Source: Xaviernesmea oryzae
GTDB taxonomy: Bacteria; Pseudomonadota; Alphaproteobacteria; Rhizobiales; Rhizobiaceae
Length of the DNA: 64,000 nucleotides
Reading direction: 5' to 3'
Assembly (NCBI RefSeq): GCF_900109605.1
Contig: NZ_FOAM01000007.1
Location: 186,001 to 250,000 of the forward strand
Under the pieces are notes generated by a model. It was not told where the DNA came from. It saw only the letters and a program-made list of their open reading frames with translations, and did no database searches. Positions 10,032 through 19,075 of this stretch are shown here, in pieces (the stretch's first letter is position 1; each line of letters starts with the position of its first letter). Both the position numbers and the translations under genes were made by a program.

Positions 10032-11360
10032 TCAGCTCGGGTTTTCCAGCGTGAACAGGTCGGAATGTTCGTCATAGGCGAAATATTCCCCATAGCGAGC
10101 CCAGTTGGTCACCGCCTTCAGCGTGCCGGCGGCATAGTCTTCCGACATGTGATCTTCCAGCTCGTCGCGGAAACGGCTGGCCGGCGCCCGGTGGGTCGGC
10201 CGCTCGTCGAGGATGCGGCGGATATGGGCGGCGAGCGGCACGTAGGATGCCAGATGCTGGGCGAACAGCCGCTTGCGCTCGTCCACGTCGCTGTCGGAAA
10301 AGCGCAGGCCTGCGGGGGTGAGCCGGATGTCGCCGCCTTCCAACTCGGCAAAGCGCAGCAATTGCAGCGTCTCGGCCACGGGAAAGAGGTCGTCGATGCC
10401 CAGATGCAGGCTGGCGGCGAGCGGCGGCAGGTCGGCCTTGCCGCGATAGGGATCGCCCGCCAGCGCCTCGATCATGCCGGACATCAGATTGGTCGAGACC
10501 CTCGGCAGTTCCATGGCGATGCCGGTGCCGGGAAACAGCCCGTCGCGCGTCGGCTGCGTCCCCTTCTTCGCGGTCATGCGCTGATAGATATCCTCCACCA
10601 GTACACGGAAGGCCGGGTCCAGCCGGTTGCGTGGCTGCGGCAGGTCCACGCGGATCTCGGCGATCACATGGCCGGGATTGGAGCCGAAGATCAGGATCCG
10701 GTCGCACATGAGCACGGCCTCCTCGATATTGTGGGTGACGATCAGGATCGACTCGATCGGCATGCGCCCCTCGCACCAGAGATCGAGCAGGTCGGTGCGC
10801 AGGGTTTCGGCGGTGAGCACGTCGAGTGCGGAAAAGGGCTCGTCCATCAAGAGCACCTTGGGATGCACGACGAGCGCGCGGGCGAGCCCGACACGCTGGC
10901 GCATGCCGCCCGACAGCTCCTTCGGATAGGCGCTTTCGAAGCCGTCGAGGCCGATCAGGTCGATGGCGGCGAGCGCCCGCTTGCGCCGCTCGGCCGCATT
11001 GACGCCCTGGGCTTCCAGGCCAACCTCGACATTCTGCAGCACGGTCAGCCAGGGAAAGAGTGCAAAGCTCTGGAAGACGACGGAAACGCCATCCGTCGGC
11101 CCGTCGACAGGGCGGCCCTGGAAGAACACCTCGCCCTCGCTCGGGCGCAGCAGGCCGGCAATGGCGCGCAGAAGCGTGGACTTGCCGGAGCCGGAGCGGC
11201 CGAGCAGGCCGATAACCTCGCCGGGCTTCAGCGAGAGATCCACCTGATCGAGCACGACGAGTGAGCCGGACGTACCCTTGTCATAGACTTGGCGAACCTT
11301 GCGGACTTCGACGAGTGGGGTGGCGGTCGCGGTAAGGGTGGCGGGAGCGAGGGTGTCCAT
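10032..11360 (-). CDS. NitT/TauT-family ABC ATPase with C-terminal AAA-associated domain
   Basis: This is the cytoplasmic ATPase of an importer, 442 residues. The first 270 or so residues are a standard SsuB/TauB/NrtD-like domain: Walker A GRSGSGKST, Q-loop VFQSFALFPWLTV, signature LSGGMRQRVGLARAL, Walker B VLLMDEPFSALD and H-loop VTHNIEEAVLM. The extra C-terminal part (about 300-442) resembles the AAA-associated C-terminal domain found on a subset of these ATPases, which may be regulatory. The start at 11360 gives MDTLAPATLT and lies 44 bases after the permease stop. No substrate-binding protein gene is nearby, so the substrate is unknown. Confidence 0.92.
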   Translation of the reverse strand: MDTLAPATLTATATPLVEVRKVRQVYDKGTSGSLVVLDQVDLSLKPGEVIGLLGRSGSGKSTLLRAIAGLLRPSEGEVFFQGRPVDGPTDGVSVVFQSFALFPWLTVLQNVEVGLEAQGVNAAERRKRALAAIDLIGLDGFESAYPKELSGGMRQRVGLARALVVHPKVLLMDEPFSALDVLTAETLRTDLLDLWCEGRMPIESILIVTHNIEEAVLMCDRILIFGSNPGHVIAEIRVDLPQPRNRLDPAFRVLVEDIYQRMTAKKGTQPTRDGLFPGTGIAMELPRVSTNLMSGMIEALAGDPYRGKADLPPLAASLHLGIDDLFPVAETLQLLRFAELEGGDIRLTPAGLRFSDSDVDERKRLFAQHLASYVPLAAHIRRILDERPTHRAPASRFRDELEDHMSEDYAAGTLKAVTNWARYGEYFAYDEHSDLFTLENPS

Positions 11361-11404
11361 GGATTGAACTCCTGGTAGAACGGGGCGAGAGCTGCGGGCT
11401 GGCA

Positions 11405-13162
11405 TCAGTTGATGCGCATGCGCTTTTCGGCAAAGACGGTGAGCGGGCGCCAGAGCGCGCGGTTGAACAGGGTGACGAACAGCGACATGACGGCGATGCC
11501 GAGGATGACGCGCGGGAAGTCTCCGGCCTCCGTGGCCTTGGCGATATAGGCGCCGAGCCCGAAGGCCTCGAGCTTGGTGTCGCCCCAATTGGCGACTTCG
11601 GCGACGATGCTGGCATTCCAAGAGCCGCCCGAGGCCGTCAGCGCCCCCGTGATGTAATAGGGGAAGATGCCGGGCAGGATGACGCGGCGCCACCAGGTGA
11701 AGCCGCCGAGGCGATAGACGGCGGCGGCCTCCCGCAGATCGGTCGGGAAGGCGCTGGCGCCGGCGATCACGTTGAAGAGAATGTACCATTGCGTGCCCAG
11801 CACCATCAGCGGCGAGAGCCAGATGTTCGGGCTCGCGCCCGTGGCGACGATGGCGAGCACCGCGACCGGGAAGAGCACATTGGCCGGAAAAGCCGCCAGG
11901 AACTGCGCCACCGGCTGGACCCGCTCGGCCACCTTCGGGCGCAGGCCGATCCAGACGCCGAGCGGCACCCAGACGAGGCTGGCGAGCGCGATCAGCACGA
12001 TGACCCGAACAAGCGTCGCCAGATCGCCGGCAAAGGCCTCGCCGAGATCCGCCCAGCCGAGGCTGGCGCTGACATAGGTGACAAGGCGCCAGACGCCCCA
12101 GGCGCCGATGGCGGCCACGGCGCCAATCCACAGCACATCCATCACACGGGACAGGTCCCGGCTCTGGCGCTCCACCATGGCGGGCAGGCGCGGGCTCGGC
12201 AGGCGCAGCATCAGCACGCGGTCCCACAGGCTCGCAAGCGGCGCGGTGAGCTTGCGCAGCAGCCGGGTGCGGCGTACGAGATCATAGACCCAGGAGCCCG
12301 GCCGCTGGCCGCTGGCCGTCTGCTCGAAGCGGAACTTGTCGGCCCAAGCGACGATGGGACGGAAGATCAACTGATCATAGAGCAGGATGACGACGCCCAT
12401 GGTGAGGACGGCCCAGACCACCGCCGTCACATCCTGCCGGTCGATGGCCACGGCCAGCCAGGAGCCGAGGCCCGGCAGCTGCACAGTGGTGTTGCCGACG
12501 GTGATCGCCTCGGATGCGACCACGAAGAACCAGCCGCCGGACATCGACATCATCGTGTTCCAGACCAGGCCCGGCGCGGCAAAGGGTGCCTCCAGCCGCC
12601 AGAAGCGCTGCCAGGCCGACAGGCGGAAGCCCCGGCAAACCTCGTCCAGATCGCGCGGCGCGGTGCGCAGCGATTGGTAGAAAGAAAAGGTCATGTTCCA
12701 GGCCTGGCTGGTGAACAGCGCGAAGATCGAGGCGCATTCCGCCCCCATCTGGCTGTCGGGAAACAGGCCGATGAAAAAGGTGACCGTGAAGGTGAGGAAG
12801 CCGAGCACGGGCACCGACTGGAGAATGTCGAGCGCCGGCACGATCAGCATTTCCGCCCGGCGGCTCTTGGCGGCGAGCGTCGCGACGACGAAGGTGAAAA
12901 GCAGCGAGGCGAGGATGGCCGCGACCATGCGTAGCGTGGTGCGCAGCGCATATTCCGGCAGGCGGGCGGGATCGAGCACGATCGGATCGCCCGCCAGCAC
13001 GGTCATCGGCGCGCGCATTTCGGCAAGGCCATGGGCAGCCAGTGTGCCGAGCGCCACGAGAAAGGCAATGGCGATGAGATCGTAAAGATTGGGCAGGCGC
13101 CGGCTGGAAGACAGCGCTGCCATATCCCGCTGGGCGGGACGGTCGATGGAGTGAAACACCAT
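11405..13162 (-). CDS. ABC transporter permease, two fused NitT/TauT permease domains
   Basis: This membrane protein of 585 residues carries two binding-protein-dependent permease domains in one chain, about 1-300 and 330-585. Each half has its own EAA-like loop (LDEVCRGFRLSAWQRFWRLE and DLREAAAVYRLGGFTWWRRV). A single gene can therefore form the whole channel, where most NitT/TauT systems use a homodimer. The ATG at 13162 has GAGG nine bases upstream; the ATG at 13207 is less well placed. It is transcribed with the ATPase downstream and probably with the 77-residue gene upstream. Substrate unknown. Confidence 0.9.
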   Translation of the reverse strand: MVFHSIDRPAQRDMAALSSSRRLPNLYDLIAIAFLVALGTLAAHGLAEMRAPMTVLAGDPIVLDPARLPEYALRTTLRMVAAILASLLFTFVVATLAAKSRRAEMLIVPALDILQSVPVLGFLTFTVTFFIGLFPDSQMGAECASIFALFTSQAWNMTFSFYQSLRTAPRDLDEVCRGFRLSAWQRFWRLEAPFAAPGLVWNTMMSMSGGWFFVVASEAITVGNTTVQLPGLGSWLAVAIDRQDVTAVVWAVLTMGVVILLYDQLIFRPIVAWADKFRFEQTASGQRPGSWVYDLVRRTRLLRKLTAPLASLWDRVLMLRLPSPRLPAMVERQSRDLSRVMDVLWIGAVAAIGAWGVWRLVTYVSASLGWADLGEAFAGDLATLVRVIVLIALASLVWVPLGVWIGLRPKVAERVQPVAQFLAAFPANVLFPVAVLAIVATGASPNIWLSPLMVLGTQWYILFNVIAGASAFPTDLREAAAVYRLGGFTWWRRVILPGIFPYYITGALTASGGSWNASIVAEVANWGDTKLEAFGLGAYIAKATEAGDFPRVILGIAVMSLFVTLFNRALWRPLTVFAEKRMRIN

Positions 13163-13348
13163 GAGGGGCACCTCGTGGGACGCGGGGGGAGGGGTTGTAA
13201 CAGGCATCCGCCTGCGGGCGGTGAGGGCAGGACGAAACGGCAAAGCACGAGGCTCGCCGAGGCCCCCGCCCAGACCGGCGGATGGGCCGCTTGGGCAGGG
13301 CAAGGCGCGGGCGATGCTCTCCGCCGCCAGGCCGAGAGCGGTTGCGGA

Positions 13349-13582
13349 TCAGGCCGCTTGCCGCAGCTGCGTCGGTGCTTGCATCTGCGCAGACGGAGAC
13401 AGAGAATCCTGATTCTCTGCCGCATCCGCAAGAGCCCAGCGGCACTCCAAGCGGCCGGTGGCGGGGTCGATCTGCCAGCGGGCAACGAGTGCAGGGCGCT
13501 GCGGTCCGGCTTTGCAGGCGGCAGCGGCAATCGGGGCGAAAGATGCGGCGGGGCGGCCGCGCAGGAAGAGGGTGATGGTCAT
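13349..13582 (-). CDS. Small hypothetical protein upstream of the ABC transporter
   Basis: This encodes 77 residues and is not assigned to a family. The best support is a near-perfect ribosome site (GAGGTGAG, six bases before the ATG) and sensible composition, including a conserved-looking core LVARWQIDPATGRLECRWAL. No signal peptide or membrane segment is evident. It lies between a candidate promoter/operator (13837-13863) and the permease gene, 186 bases before the latter and on the same strand. It may be a regulatory or accessory protein of the transporter, but that is inference. Weakly similar frames on the other strand lack a ribosome site. Confidence 0.6.
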   Translation of the reverse strand: MTITLFLRGRPAASFAPIAAAACKAGPQRPALVARWQIDPATGRLECRWALADAAENQDSLSPSAQMQAPTQLRQAA

Positions 13583-13691
13583 GGCTCACCTCATGGGGAC
13601 CGCGCGGCGCGATCCCGGTGAGCCAAAGGCAGAAAGCCTCAGGCAGCGCGGGGCAGGCCGGAAACGGTCGATGACGGGATCGTTTTGGAAA

Positions 13692-13723
13692 CCGTCCGGC
13701 TGGCATTTGCCAGGCGCGGACGG
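13692..13723 (-). promoter_or_regulatory. Strong hairpin in the leader of the NitT/TauT-like operon
   Basis: CCGTCCG (13692-13698) pairs with CGGACGG (13717-13723). Inside it CTGGCA (13700-13705) pairs with TGCCAG (13708-13713), leaving a two-base loop. On the transcribed minus strand it is followed by TTTCC only, so it is a leader structure or weak attenuator more than a classic terminator. It sits about 110 bases before the 77-residue gene. The rest of 13583-14085 holds no gene that could be supported. Confidence 0.5.
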
Positions 13724-13836
13724 CGGCGAGTGTCGCTGTCCATTTGCATGTCTTGAAAGGTTGATCGGGCGTCGCAGGCGGCTCGGCCCTGACGACATGG
13801 CCCTCATCTCACAAGCGCGGCTGGCGATCAATCGCG

Positions 13837-13863
13837 CCTTGGTACAGCGCGATTATACCAAGG
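13837..13863 (-). promoter_or_regulatory. Inverted repeat overlapping an extended -10 promoter
   Basis: CCTTGGTA (13837-13844) and TACCAAGG (13856-13863) form a perfect 8-bp dyad with an 11-base spacer. Read on the minus strand, the upstream arm runs into TGGTATAAT, an extended -10 box (TATAAT at 13852-13857). No good -35 is visible, as expected for an extended -10 promoter. A repressor bound to the dyad would cover the -10 and the start site. Transcription would begin near 13845 and give a leader of about 260 bases before the 77-residue gene. Confidence 0.5.
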
Positions 13864-14085
13864 TATCGGTCGTGGACCGCGCGTCCTTTTTCACGCCGAA
13901 ACGGGTCTAGCTGGGGCTCGACAAGGCACCTGTCCGGCCCATATGCCGAGAGGTACATGGGTGAGCGGCGGTATCTGTGGCGGTGCTTGGCCTGTCGGGG
14001 AGACGCTATGAAGCCGCTTCACCTCATCCGATGTCCCGCGCTGGCGCATCGGTCCTAGGCTTCCTGTCGATGGAGGATTGACTGC

Positions 14086-14643
14086 ATGTCTTCACGCGAA
14101 ACTGATGCCCTGCCTGCGGGTGCGTGCGCCATCCGCCCCGGCCTCTCGGTGGTGGCGATGGGGGTTAGCGGCTGCGGCAAGAGTTCGATCGGCCTTGGCC
14201 TTTCGGCGCGAAGCGGTCTAGCCTTCATCGAAGGCGACCGGCTGCATCCGAAGGCCAATGTCGAGAAGATGGCGGCGGGCATCGCCTTGACGGACGAGGA
14301 TCGCTGGCCCTGGCTGGACAAGATCGGCGCCGAGATCGCCGCGGCCCATGCGGATGGCAAGGCCATCATCGTCGCCTGCTCGGCCCTCAAGCGCAGCTAT
14401 CGCGACCGGCTGCGCGCGGCCGCCTCCGGCGCGCTCGCTTTCGTTTATCTGGAAGGGTCGGTCGAGCTGCTGAAGCGGCGCATGGGCGCGCGCACGGGTC
14501 ACTTCATGCCGGTCTCGCTGCTGGAAAGCCAGTTGAAGACGCTGGAGGTTCCGACCGGCGAGCCGAATGTGGTGACGGTCGCCATCGATGCCTCGATCGA
14601 TGAGATCGTCGCGCGCGCCTGCGAGGGGCTCACCAGGCTTTAA
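14086..14643 (+). CDS. gntK: Gluconokinase
   Basis: This is a cytoplasmic kinase of 185 residues that phosphorylates gluconate to 6-phosphogluconate for the Entner-Doudoroff or pentose phosphate route. The P-loop is GVSGCGKSSIG (residues 26-36). The GntK signature region follows: FIEGDRLHPKANVEKMAAGI, DEDRWPWL and IVACSALKRSYRDRLR. The length is close to that of E. coli GntK. A GGAGG lies nine bases before the ATG. It stands alone on the plus strand with no gluconate transporter nearby, and the stop lies 21 bases from the convergent FUSC gene. Confidence 0.95.
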   Translation: MSSRETDALPAGACAIRPGLSVVAMGVSGCGKSSIGLGLSARSGLAFIEGDRLHPKANVEKMAAGIALTDEDRWPWLDKIGAEIAAAHADGKAIIVACSALKRSYRDRLRAAASGALAFVYLEGSVELLKRRMGARTGHFMPVSLLESQLKTLEVPTGEPNVVTVAIDASIDEIVARACEGLTRL

Positions 14644-14664
14644 GTCTGTCACAAGGGTTCAGAC

Positions 14665-16590
14665 CTACGCTTGATGGGCCGGCCGGCGCGGCGCCGGAGC
14701 ATCGGCCCGCGCGGCATGCCAGACGGCAGCGGCCTCGCCCGCGAGCAGCCGCAAACTGCGCAGGGCCTCGGCATGGTGGCTTTCCTGCCGGTGCCAGCGG
14801 CGCGGAATGCCGCCGAGATCGTGCAGCGCCACTTCAGCCGCGATGCTGGACAGGCCCGCGGCGCGGCGGGTGGCCTCGATCACCTCGGCGCTTTCGCCAC
14901 GGCGCACGGCATCGAGATAGGCACCGTTGGCCTTGAGGCCCTGCGCGATCAGTTGCGGCAGCGAGGGGCCACGATCCGGCCAGAGCGCCAGCACACAGAA
15001 CAGCGCGGCAAAGCTTCCGAGCAGATTGTCGAGAATGCGCGCCGAGGCACTGCCGGCGCCTGGCTGCAGCAGTTCGGTCACCAGGATGAACAGCATGGTC
15101 AGCGTGACGACGAAGATCGTGTAGTTGACCGTGCGCAGCGCAATGGTCAGCCCTGCCAGCGGCAGGGCAATCAGCGCCAGTATGGGTGGCGCTGCTGCGA
15201 GGTGCAGAAGGCCAAGGGCCGCCGCGCCGCCGAGGAGACTGCCGAAGATCCGCTCCAGGCTGCGGGTCCAGGTGGTGCGCGCTGCCGATTGCATCACCAC
15301 CACCGTGGCCATTATCGCCCAATAGGGATAGCCAAGGCCGAGGCTGAGCGCGACATACCGCACGATCGCGACGCTGACTGCTTGGCGCAGGGCCTGGCGC
15401 AGGCCGGCTTGAAGCGAGGGGAGCGGCGGTGCGGCCAGCAGCGGCGGCTCTGCGGGCGACGCGGCCCTTGCCAAGGGCGCAAGCGCCGCGTCGACGGCGC
15501 TGAGTACGCCCCGGATCGTCGGCTCTTCCATGGCGGCCCTGCCACGGGCAAGCCGCGTGAGCCGCCGTGCCAGCAGTGCCCGCGTCCCCGGCACCTCGGC
15601 TACCGTCATGCGGGCGGCCATCAGGGCATTGCGCAGAACCTTGGCGCTGGCGATCCGCTCTTCCGCCGAGCCGATATCGGTGATGAAGGCATGTTCCAGC
15701 GCGATGAGCGCGTTGAAGCACGCCTCAGCCTCCCGCAGATGCAGGCAGAAATGCGCGACTTCGGCCTGCGCATCGCCCTCGTAGCGGCTGATGAGGACAC
15801 GCAGCCGCTCAATGGCGATACGGATGGAGCGGCGATGCGCGGCATGTTCGGGATGCCAGAGCCGATCGCGATGCGGGCGGATGCCGGTGGCGGCGAGATC
15901 GAAGGCCATGTCGCTCAGCCGGGCGAACATGGCCACGCTGTCCTGGCGAAGGGCGAGCACCGGGTCGATGCGCCAGAGCCGCGCGATCACCAGACTGGCC
16001 CAGAGCCCGCCGGAGAGGAAGGCCAGCGCCAGCACCATGGCGCCTTCCGCCGACGCCGGAAAACCGACGGCGACGACCGCGACGACGGCCAGAAGCGTGG
16101 CCAGCATCTGCGAATGTGCCAGGCGGATCGGGAGAAGGATCGACAGGAAGACCAGCATCGGCCCGGCCAGCATGGCCGGCACCGTGCCGAGCGAGGCGGC
16201 CCAGGCGCCCAGAAAGGCAACGACGGCGCCGGCGAAGCAAAAGACCAGCAGCAAGCGATGGCGCAGCCGCGAGGGCCCAGCGATATCCGAGAGGCAGAGC
16301 CAGAAGGCGGCAAAGATCGCCCAGCTGAGTCTGTGCTCGCCGAGAATGAGGATCAGCGCCAGGGGAAGAGCGACGATCAAGGCCGCTCGCGCGCCCTCCT
16401 GCAAGGCAAAATGTTCCGGCGTCAGGCCGAAGGAACGCAGCTCCAGCCAGCGTCCGACCCGCCGCAGCCAGGCCGCCGCACCGCCGGCCCCGCCCGGACG
16501 GCTGGCCTCGGCCACCTGATAGGACGCATCCGCCGCACGGATCAGCCGCGCCAGCCGTTTCGCTCTGCCCTCCGTGCCGTCGTCCACCAT
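14665..16590 (-). CDS. FUSC family membrane protein (aromatic acid exporter-like)
   Basis: This is a 641-residue inner-membrane protein. Two blocks of transmembrane helices (about residues 50-190 and 395-530) alternate with soluble regions, the FUSC arrangement shared with AaeB, YccS and plant ALMT proteins. Family members export aromatic acids such as p-hydroxybenzoate, or stress-related anions. The ATG at 16590 follows GGAG plus a spacer. No membrane-fusion partner (AaeA/HlyD type) lies next to it, which would normally be expected for an AaeB pump. A long antisense frame across it is a shadow. Confidence 0.88.
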   Translation of the reverse strand: MVDDGTEGRAKRLARLIRAADASYQVAEASRPGGAGGAAAWLRRVGRWLELRSFGLTPEHFALQEGARAALIVALPLALILILGEHRLSWAIFAAFWLCLSDIAGPSRLRHRLLLVFCFAGAVVAFLGAWAASLGTVPAMLAGPMLVFLSILLPIRLAHSQMLATLLAVVAVVAVGFPASAEGAMVLALAFLSGGLWASLVIARLWRIDPVLALRQDSVAMFARLSDMAFDLAATGIRPHRDRLWHPEHAAHRRSIRIAIERLRVLISRYEGDAQAEVAHFCLHLREAEACFNALIALEHAFITDIGSAEERIASAKVLRNALMAARMTVAEVPGTRALLARRLTRLARGRAAMEEPTIRGVLSAVDAALAPLARAASPAEPPLLAAPPLPSLQAGLRQALRQAVSVAIVRYVALSLGLGYPYWAIMATVVVMQSAARTTWTRSLERIFGSLLGGAAALGLLHLAAAPPILALIALPLAGLTIALRTVNYTIFVVTLTMLFILVTELLQPGAGSASARILDNLLGSFAALFCVLALWPDRGPSLPQLIAQGLKANGAYLDAVRRGESAEVIEATRRAAGLSSIAAEVALHDLGGIPRRWHRQESHHAEALRSLRLLAGEAAAVWHAARADAPAPRRPAHQA

Positions 16591-16797
16591 CCTTTGCGAT
16601 CTCCTGTGTGCGGCCGGTGAGAACAGCTATTCCACTTGTGCCCGACTGTGGTCGCGAGCGTCGTGGCAAACCGCCGTGACGCGTGGGCAGCGTGTTTGCC
16701 CATGCGGCCTTCAAAGCTTTAGCGCATCCCGAACCGATCTCCTCGCCCACAAATGCACGGCAGCCATTCGGCTGGAGAAAGCCAGCGGTGAACGAAA

Positions 16798-16812
16798 ATT
16801 GGTATGACCAAT
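16798..16812. promoter_or_regulatory. FadR-subfamily (LldR-like) operator 1
   Basis: ATTGGT-atg-ACCAAT is a perfect dyad with 6-bp arms and matches the TGGT-N3-ACCA consensus of the FadR/LldR branch of GntR regulators. It lies 129 bases before the GntR gene start, just upstream of a TTGACA hexamer (16820-16825) that could be the -35 of the operon; the matching -10 (near CATCAA, 16843) is poor. Confidence 0.65.
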
Positions 16813-16880
16813 AGAGTATTTGACATTCTCGATCATGTCCGACATCAAGAAATAATCGCATTATGAGCCAGGGGGATCAA

Positions 16881-16895
16881 ATTGGTAGGACCATT
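16881..16895. promoter_or_regulatory. FadR-subfamily (LldR-like) operator 2
   Basis: ATTGGT-agg-ACCATT has five of six arm positions paired and the same TGGT-N3-ACCA core as operator 1. The two centres are 83 bp apart, about eight helical turns, so the sites lie on one face of the DNA and flank the candidate promoter. This layout would allow repression by looping. Apart from these sites and the candidate promoter, 16591-16940 holds nothing recognised. Confidence 0.62.
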
Positions 16896-16940
16896 AAGGG
16901 CTGACCGATCCAAAAGACAGACAAGATAGACAGGACGAGT

Positions 16941-17777
16941 ATGGGGCCGTTGGCCAATCAGATCGAGACGATGCTGCGAGAGCAGGCTCTTGCGCCAGGC
17001 GTGCGCCTACCGGGCGAGCGGCAGCTGGCGGCCGACCTTGGCGTATCCCGCTCCAGCCTGCGTGAAGCTCTGCGTGAACTGATCAGCCATGGCCGCCTCA
17101 CAAGCCGGCAGGGCGGCGGCACATTCGTCGCCGCAGAGAAATTCCCAGAACCCACGATCGTTACGCCGGCCTCCGCCTCGCCGATCTCGGCCGCGCTCGC
17201 GCCGCTTTCATCCCTCGCGGAAGGCGAGCCGGGCTATTGGCTGGATGTCATGGAACTGCGCCGCTCGCTGGAAGGCGATGCGGCGGCACTCGCCGCCGAA
17301 CGGGCGACGCCCGGCGATCACGCCCGGCTGAAGGCGGCGCTTGCTCATGTGATGGCGCCCCGACCGGAAGCGCCGCATGCCCAGGCCGAGGCCGATGCGG
17401 CCTTTCACATGACGGTTGCCGAGGCCTCGCACAACATCGTCCTGCGCCAGGTCATGGCCGGCCTGTTCGACCTGTTGCGGGCCAGCATCTCCGAAAGCCT
17501 GCAGGCGCTTTATCGTGCGCCGGCCAGTGCCGAGCCGCTGGCGCGCCAGCATCACGCCATTGTCAAGGCCATTCTGGCCGGGGACGGCCCATGCGCCCGC
17601 GCCGCCGCGCTCGATCATCTCGATCATGTCGCCACCCAGCTGCGGCCGCTGGCCGAGGCGGCTGCCCGCCACCGCCGCGCCGCCATGGCGCTGACAGACC
17701 ATCGCCTTCGTGCACACGCCGCCCCTGACGGCGCGGCCTCGTCGTCCACCCCGTTACAGGACCCGCTCATCCCATGA
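16941..17777 (+). CDS. GntR family regulator, FadR/LldR subfamily
   Basis: This is a DNA-binding regulator of 278 residues. The winged helix-turn-helix (about 1-65) has the family signature [20 protein letters not shown] and SRQGGGTFV. The FCD effector domain follows, with the helical metal/ligand pocket suggested by [30 protein letters not shown] and [10 protein letters not shown]. It overlaps lldD by ATGA (17774-17777), so it is most likely the L-lactate-responsive regulator of this operon. The two TGGT-N3-ACCA dyads upstream fit autoregulation. The C-terminal 35 residues are Ala/Ser-rich and probably unstructured. Confidence 0.92.
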   Translation: MGPLANQIETMLREQALAPGVRLPGERQLAADLGVSRSSLREALRELISHGRLTSRQGGGTFVAAEKFPEPTIVTPASASPISAALAPLSSLAEGEPGYWLDVMELRRSLEGDAAALAAERATPGDHARLKAALAHVMAPRPEAPHAQAEADAAFHMTVAEASHNIVLRQVMAGLFDLLRASISESLQALYRAPASAEPLARQHHAIVKAILAGDGPCARAAALDHLDHVATQLRPLAEAAARHRRAAMALTDHRLRAHAAPDGAASSSTPLQDPLIP

Positions 17778-19027
17778 TCATCTCATCCGCCAGCGATTAT
17801 CGCGAAGCCGCTCGCCGCCGCCTGCCGCCCTTCCTGTTTCACTATCTCGATGGTGGCGCCTATGCCGAACATACGCTCAAACGCAACGTCAGCGATCTCA
17901 GCGATCTCGCTTTGCGCCAACGCGTGCTGAAGAGTGTCGGCGAGGTCGATTTGAGTGCCAAGCTCTTCGGTGAGGCGCTGGATATGCCGGTGGCGCTGGC
18001 GCCGGTTGGCCTGACCGGCATGTATGCCCGGCGGGGCGAGGTGCAGGCCGCGCGCGCCGCGACCGCGCGGGCCATTCCCTTCACGCTGTCCACCGTCTCC
18101 GTCTGCCCGATCGAGGAGGTGCAGAGCCAGGTCGGCCGGCCGATCTGGTTCCAGCTTTATGTGCTGAAGGACCGCGGCTTTATGAAGAATGCGCTGGAGC
18201 GCGCCTGGGCCGCCGGCATCCGCACGCTGGTCTTCACCGTCGACATGCCGGTGCCAGGCGCACGCTATCGTGACGCTCATTCCGGCATGTCAGGCCCGAA
18301 CGCAGCCTTTCGCCGGATGCTGCAAGCTTTTGCCCATCCCGCCTGGGCGCTCGATGTCGGCCTGCGCGGCCGCCCGCACGATCTCGGCAATATCTCCGCC
18401 TATCGTGGGCAGCCGACCAATCTCGCCGACTATATTGGCTGGCTCGGCGCCAATTTCGATCCCTCGATCGGCTGGAAGGATCTGGAATGGATCCGCGAGA
18501 CCTGGAAGGGACCGATGATCATCAAGGGCATTCTCGATGCGGAGGATGCGCGCGAGGCCGTGCGTTTCGGCGCCGACGGCATCGTCGTCTCCAACCATGG
18601 TGGCCGGCAGCTGGATGGCGTGCTGTCATCCGCCCGGGCGCTCCCGTCGATTGCCGATGCGGTCAAAGGGGATCTGACCATCCTCGCCGATTCCGGCATC
18701 CGCTCCGGTCTCGATGTTGTCCGGATGATCGCGCAGGGCGCCGACGGCGTTCTTCTCGGCCGCGCCTTCGTCTATGCGCTGGCCACCGCCGGCCAAGCCG
18801 GTGTGGAGAACCTGCTCGATATCATCGCCAAGGAAATGCGTGTCGCAATGACACTGACCGGCGCGCGTCGATTGTCGGAGATCACGCGTGACAGTCTCGT
18901 GCGGGCGTTGGCGGAGATGCCGGTCTCGGCCCATGGTCCTGCCTCCGCCAACCGCGCCAATGGCGGAGAAGGCGATGCGCGCGATCTGGTCGATGACGCA
19001 CCAGCCTCCGTCTCTGTCCCTTCGTAA
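17774..19027 (+). CDS. lldD: L-lactate dehydrogenase, FMN-dependent alpha-hydroxy-acid oxidase family
   Basis: This membrane-associated flavoprotein of 417 residues oxidises L-lactate to pyruvate and passes electrons to the quinone pool. FMN-binding and catalytic features are visible: [16 protein letters not shown] at the N-terminus, the catalytic His in [13 protein letters not shown], and the phosphate loop [27 protein letters not shown]. It is about 20 residues longer than E. coli LldD because of a polar C-terminal tail. No LldP permease is present here. Translation is coupled to the upstream GntR gene. Confidence 0.93.
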   Translation: MIISSASDYREAARRRLPPFLFHYLDGGAYAEHTLKRNVSDLSDLALRQRVLKSVGEVDLSAKLFGEALDMPVALAPVGLTGMYARRGEVQAARAATARAIPFTLSTVSVCPIEEVQSQVGRPIWFQLYVLKDRGFMKNALERAWAAGIRTLVFTVDMPVPGARYRDAHSGMSGPNAAFRRMLQAFAHPAWALDVGLRGRPHDLGNISAYRGQPTNLADYIGWLGANFDPSIGWKDLEWIRETWKGPMIIKGILDAEDAREAVRFGADGIVVSNHGGRQLDGVLSSARALPSIADAVKGDLTILADSGIRSGLDVVRMIAQGADGVLLGRAFVYALATAGQAGVENLLDIIAKEMRVAMTLTGARRLSEITRDSLVRALAEMPVSAHGPASANRANGGEGDARDLVDDAPASVSVPS

Positions 19028-19075
19028 GGTCCGGGAAGCTGATGGCGCGGCTCGGGCTTGCCTGGCCGCTTCGTC

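Noticed and set aside
13586-13831. 81-codon minus-strand frame in the leader before the 77-residue gene
   Set aside because: No ribosome site or protein-like pattern and it contains the leader hairpin; treated as untranslated leader.
14671-16620. 649-codon plus-strand frame across the FUSC gene
   Set aside because: It mirrors a well-supported minus-strand gene, is very rich in Arg, Gln and Gly, and has no domain; it is a high-GC shadow.
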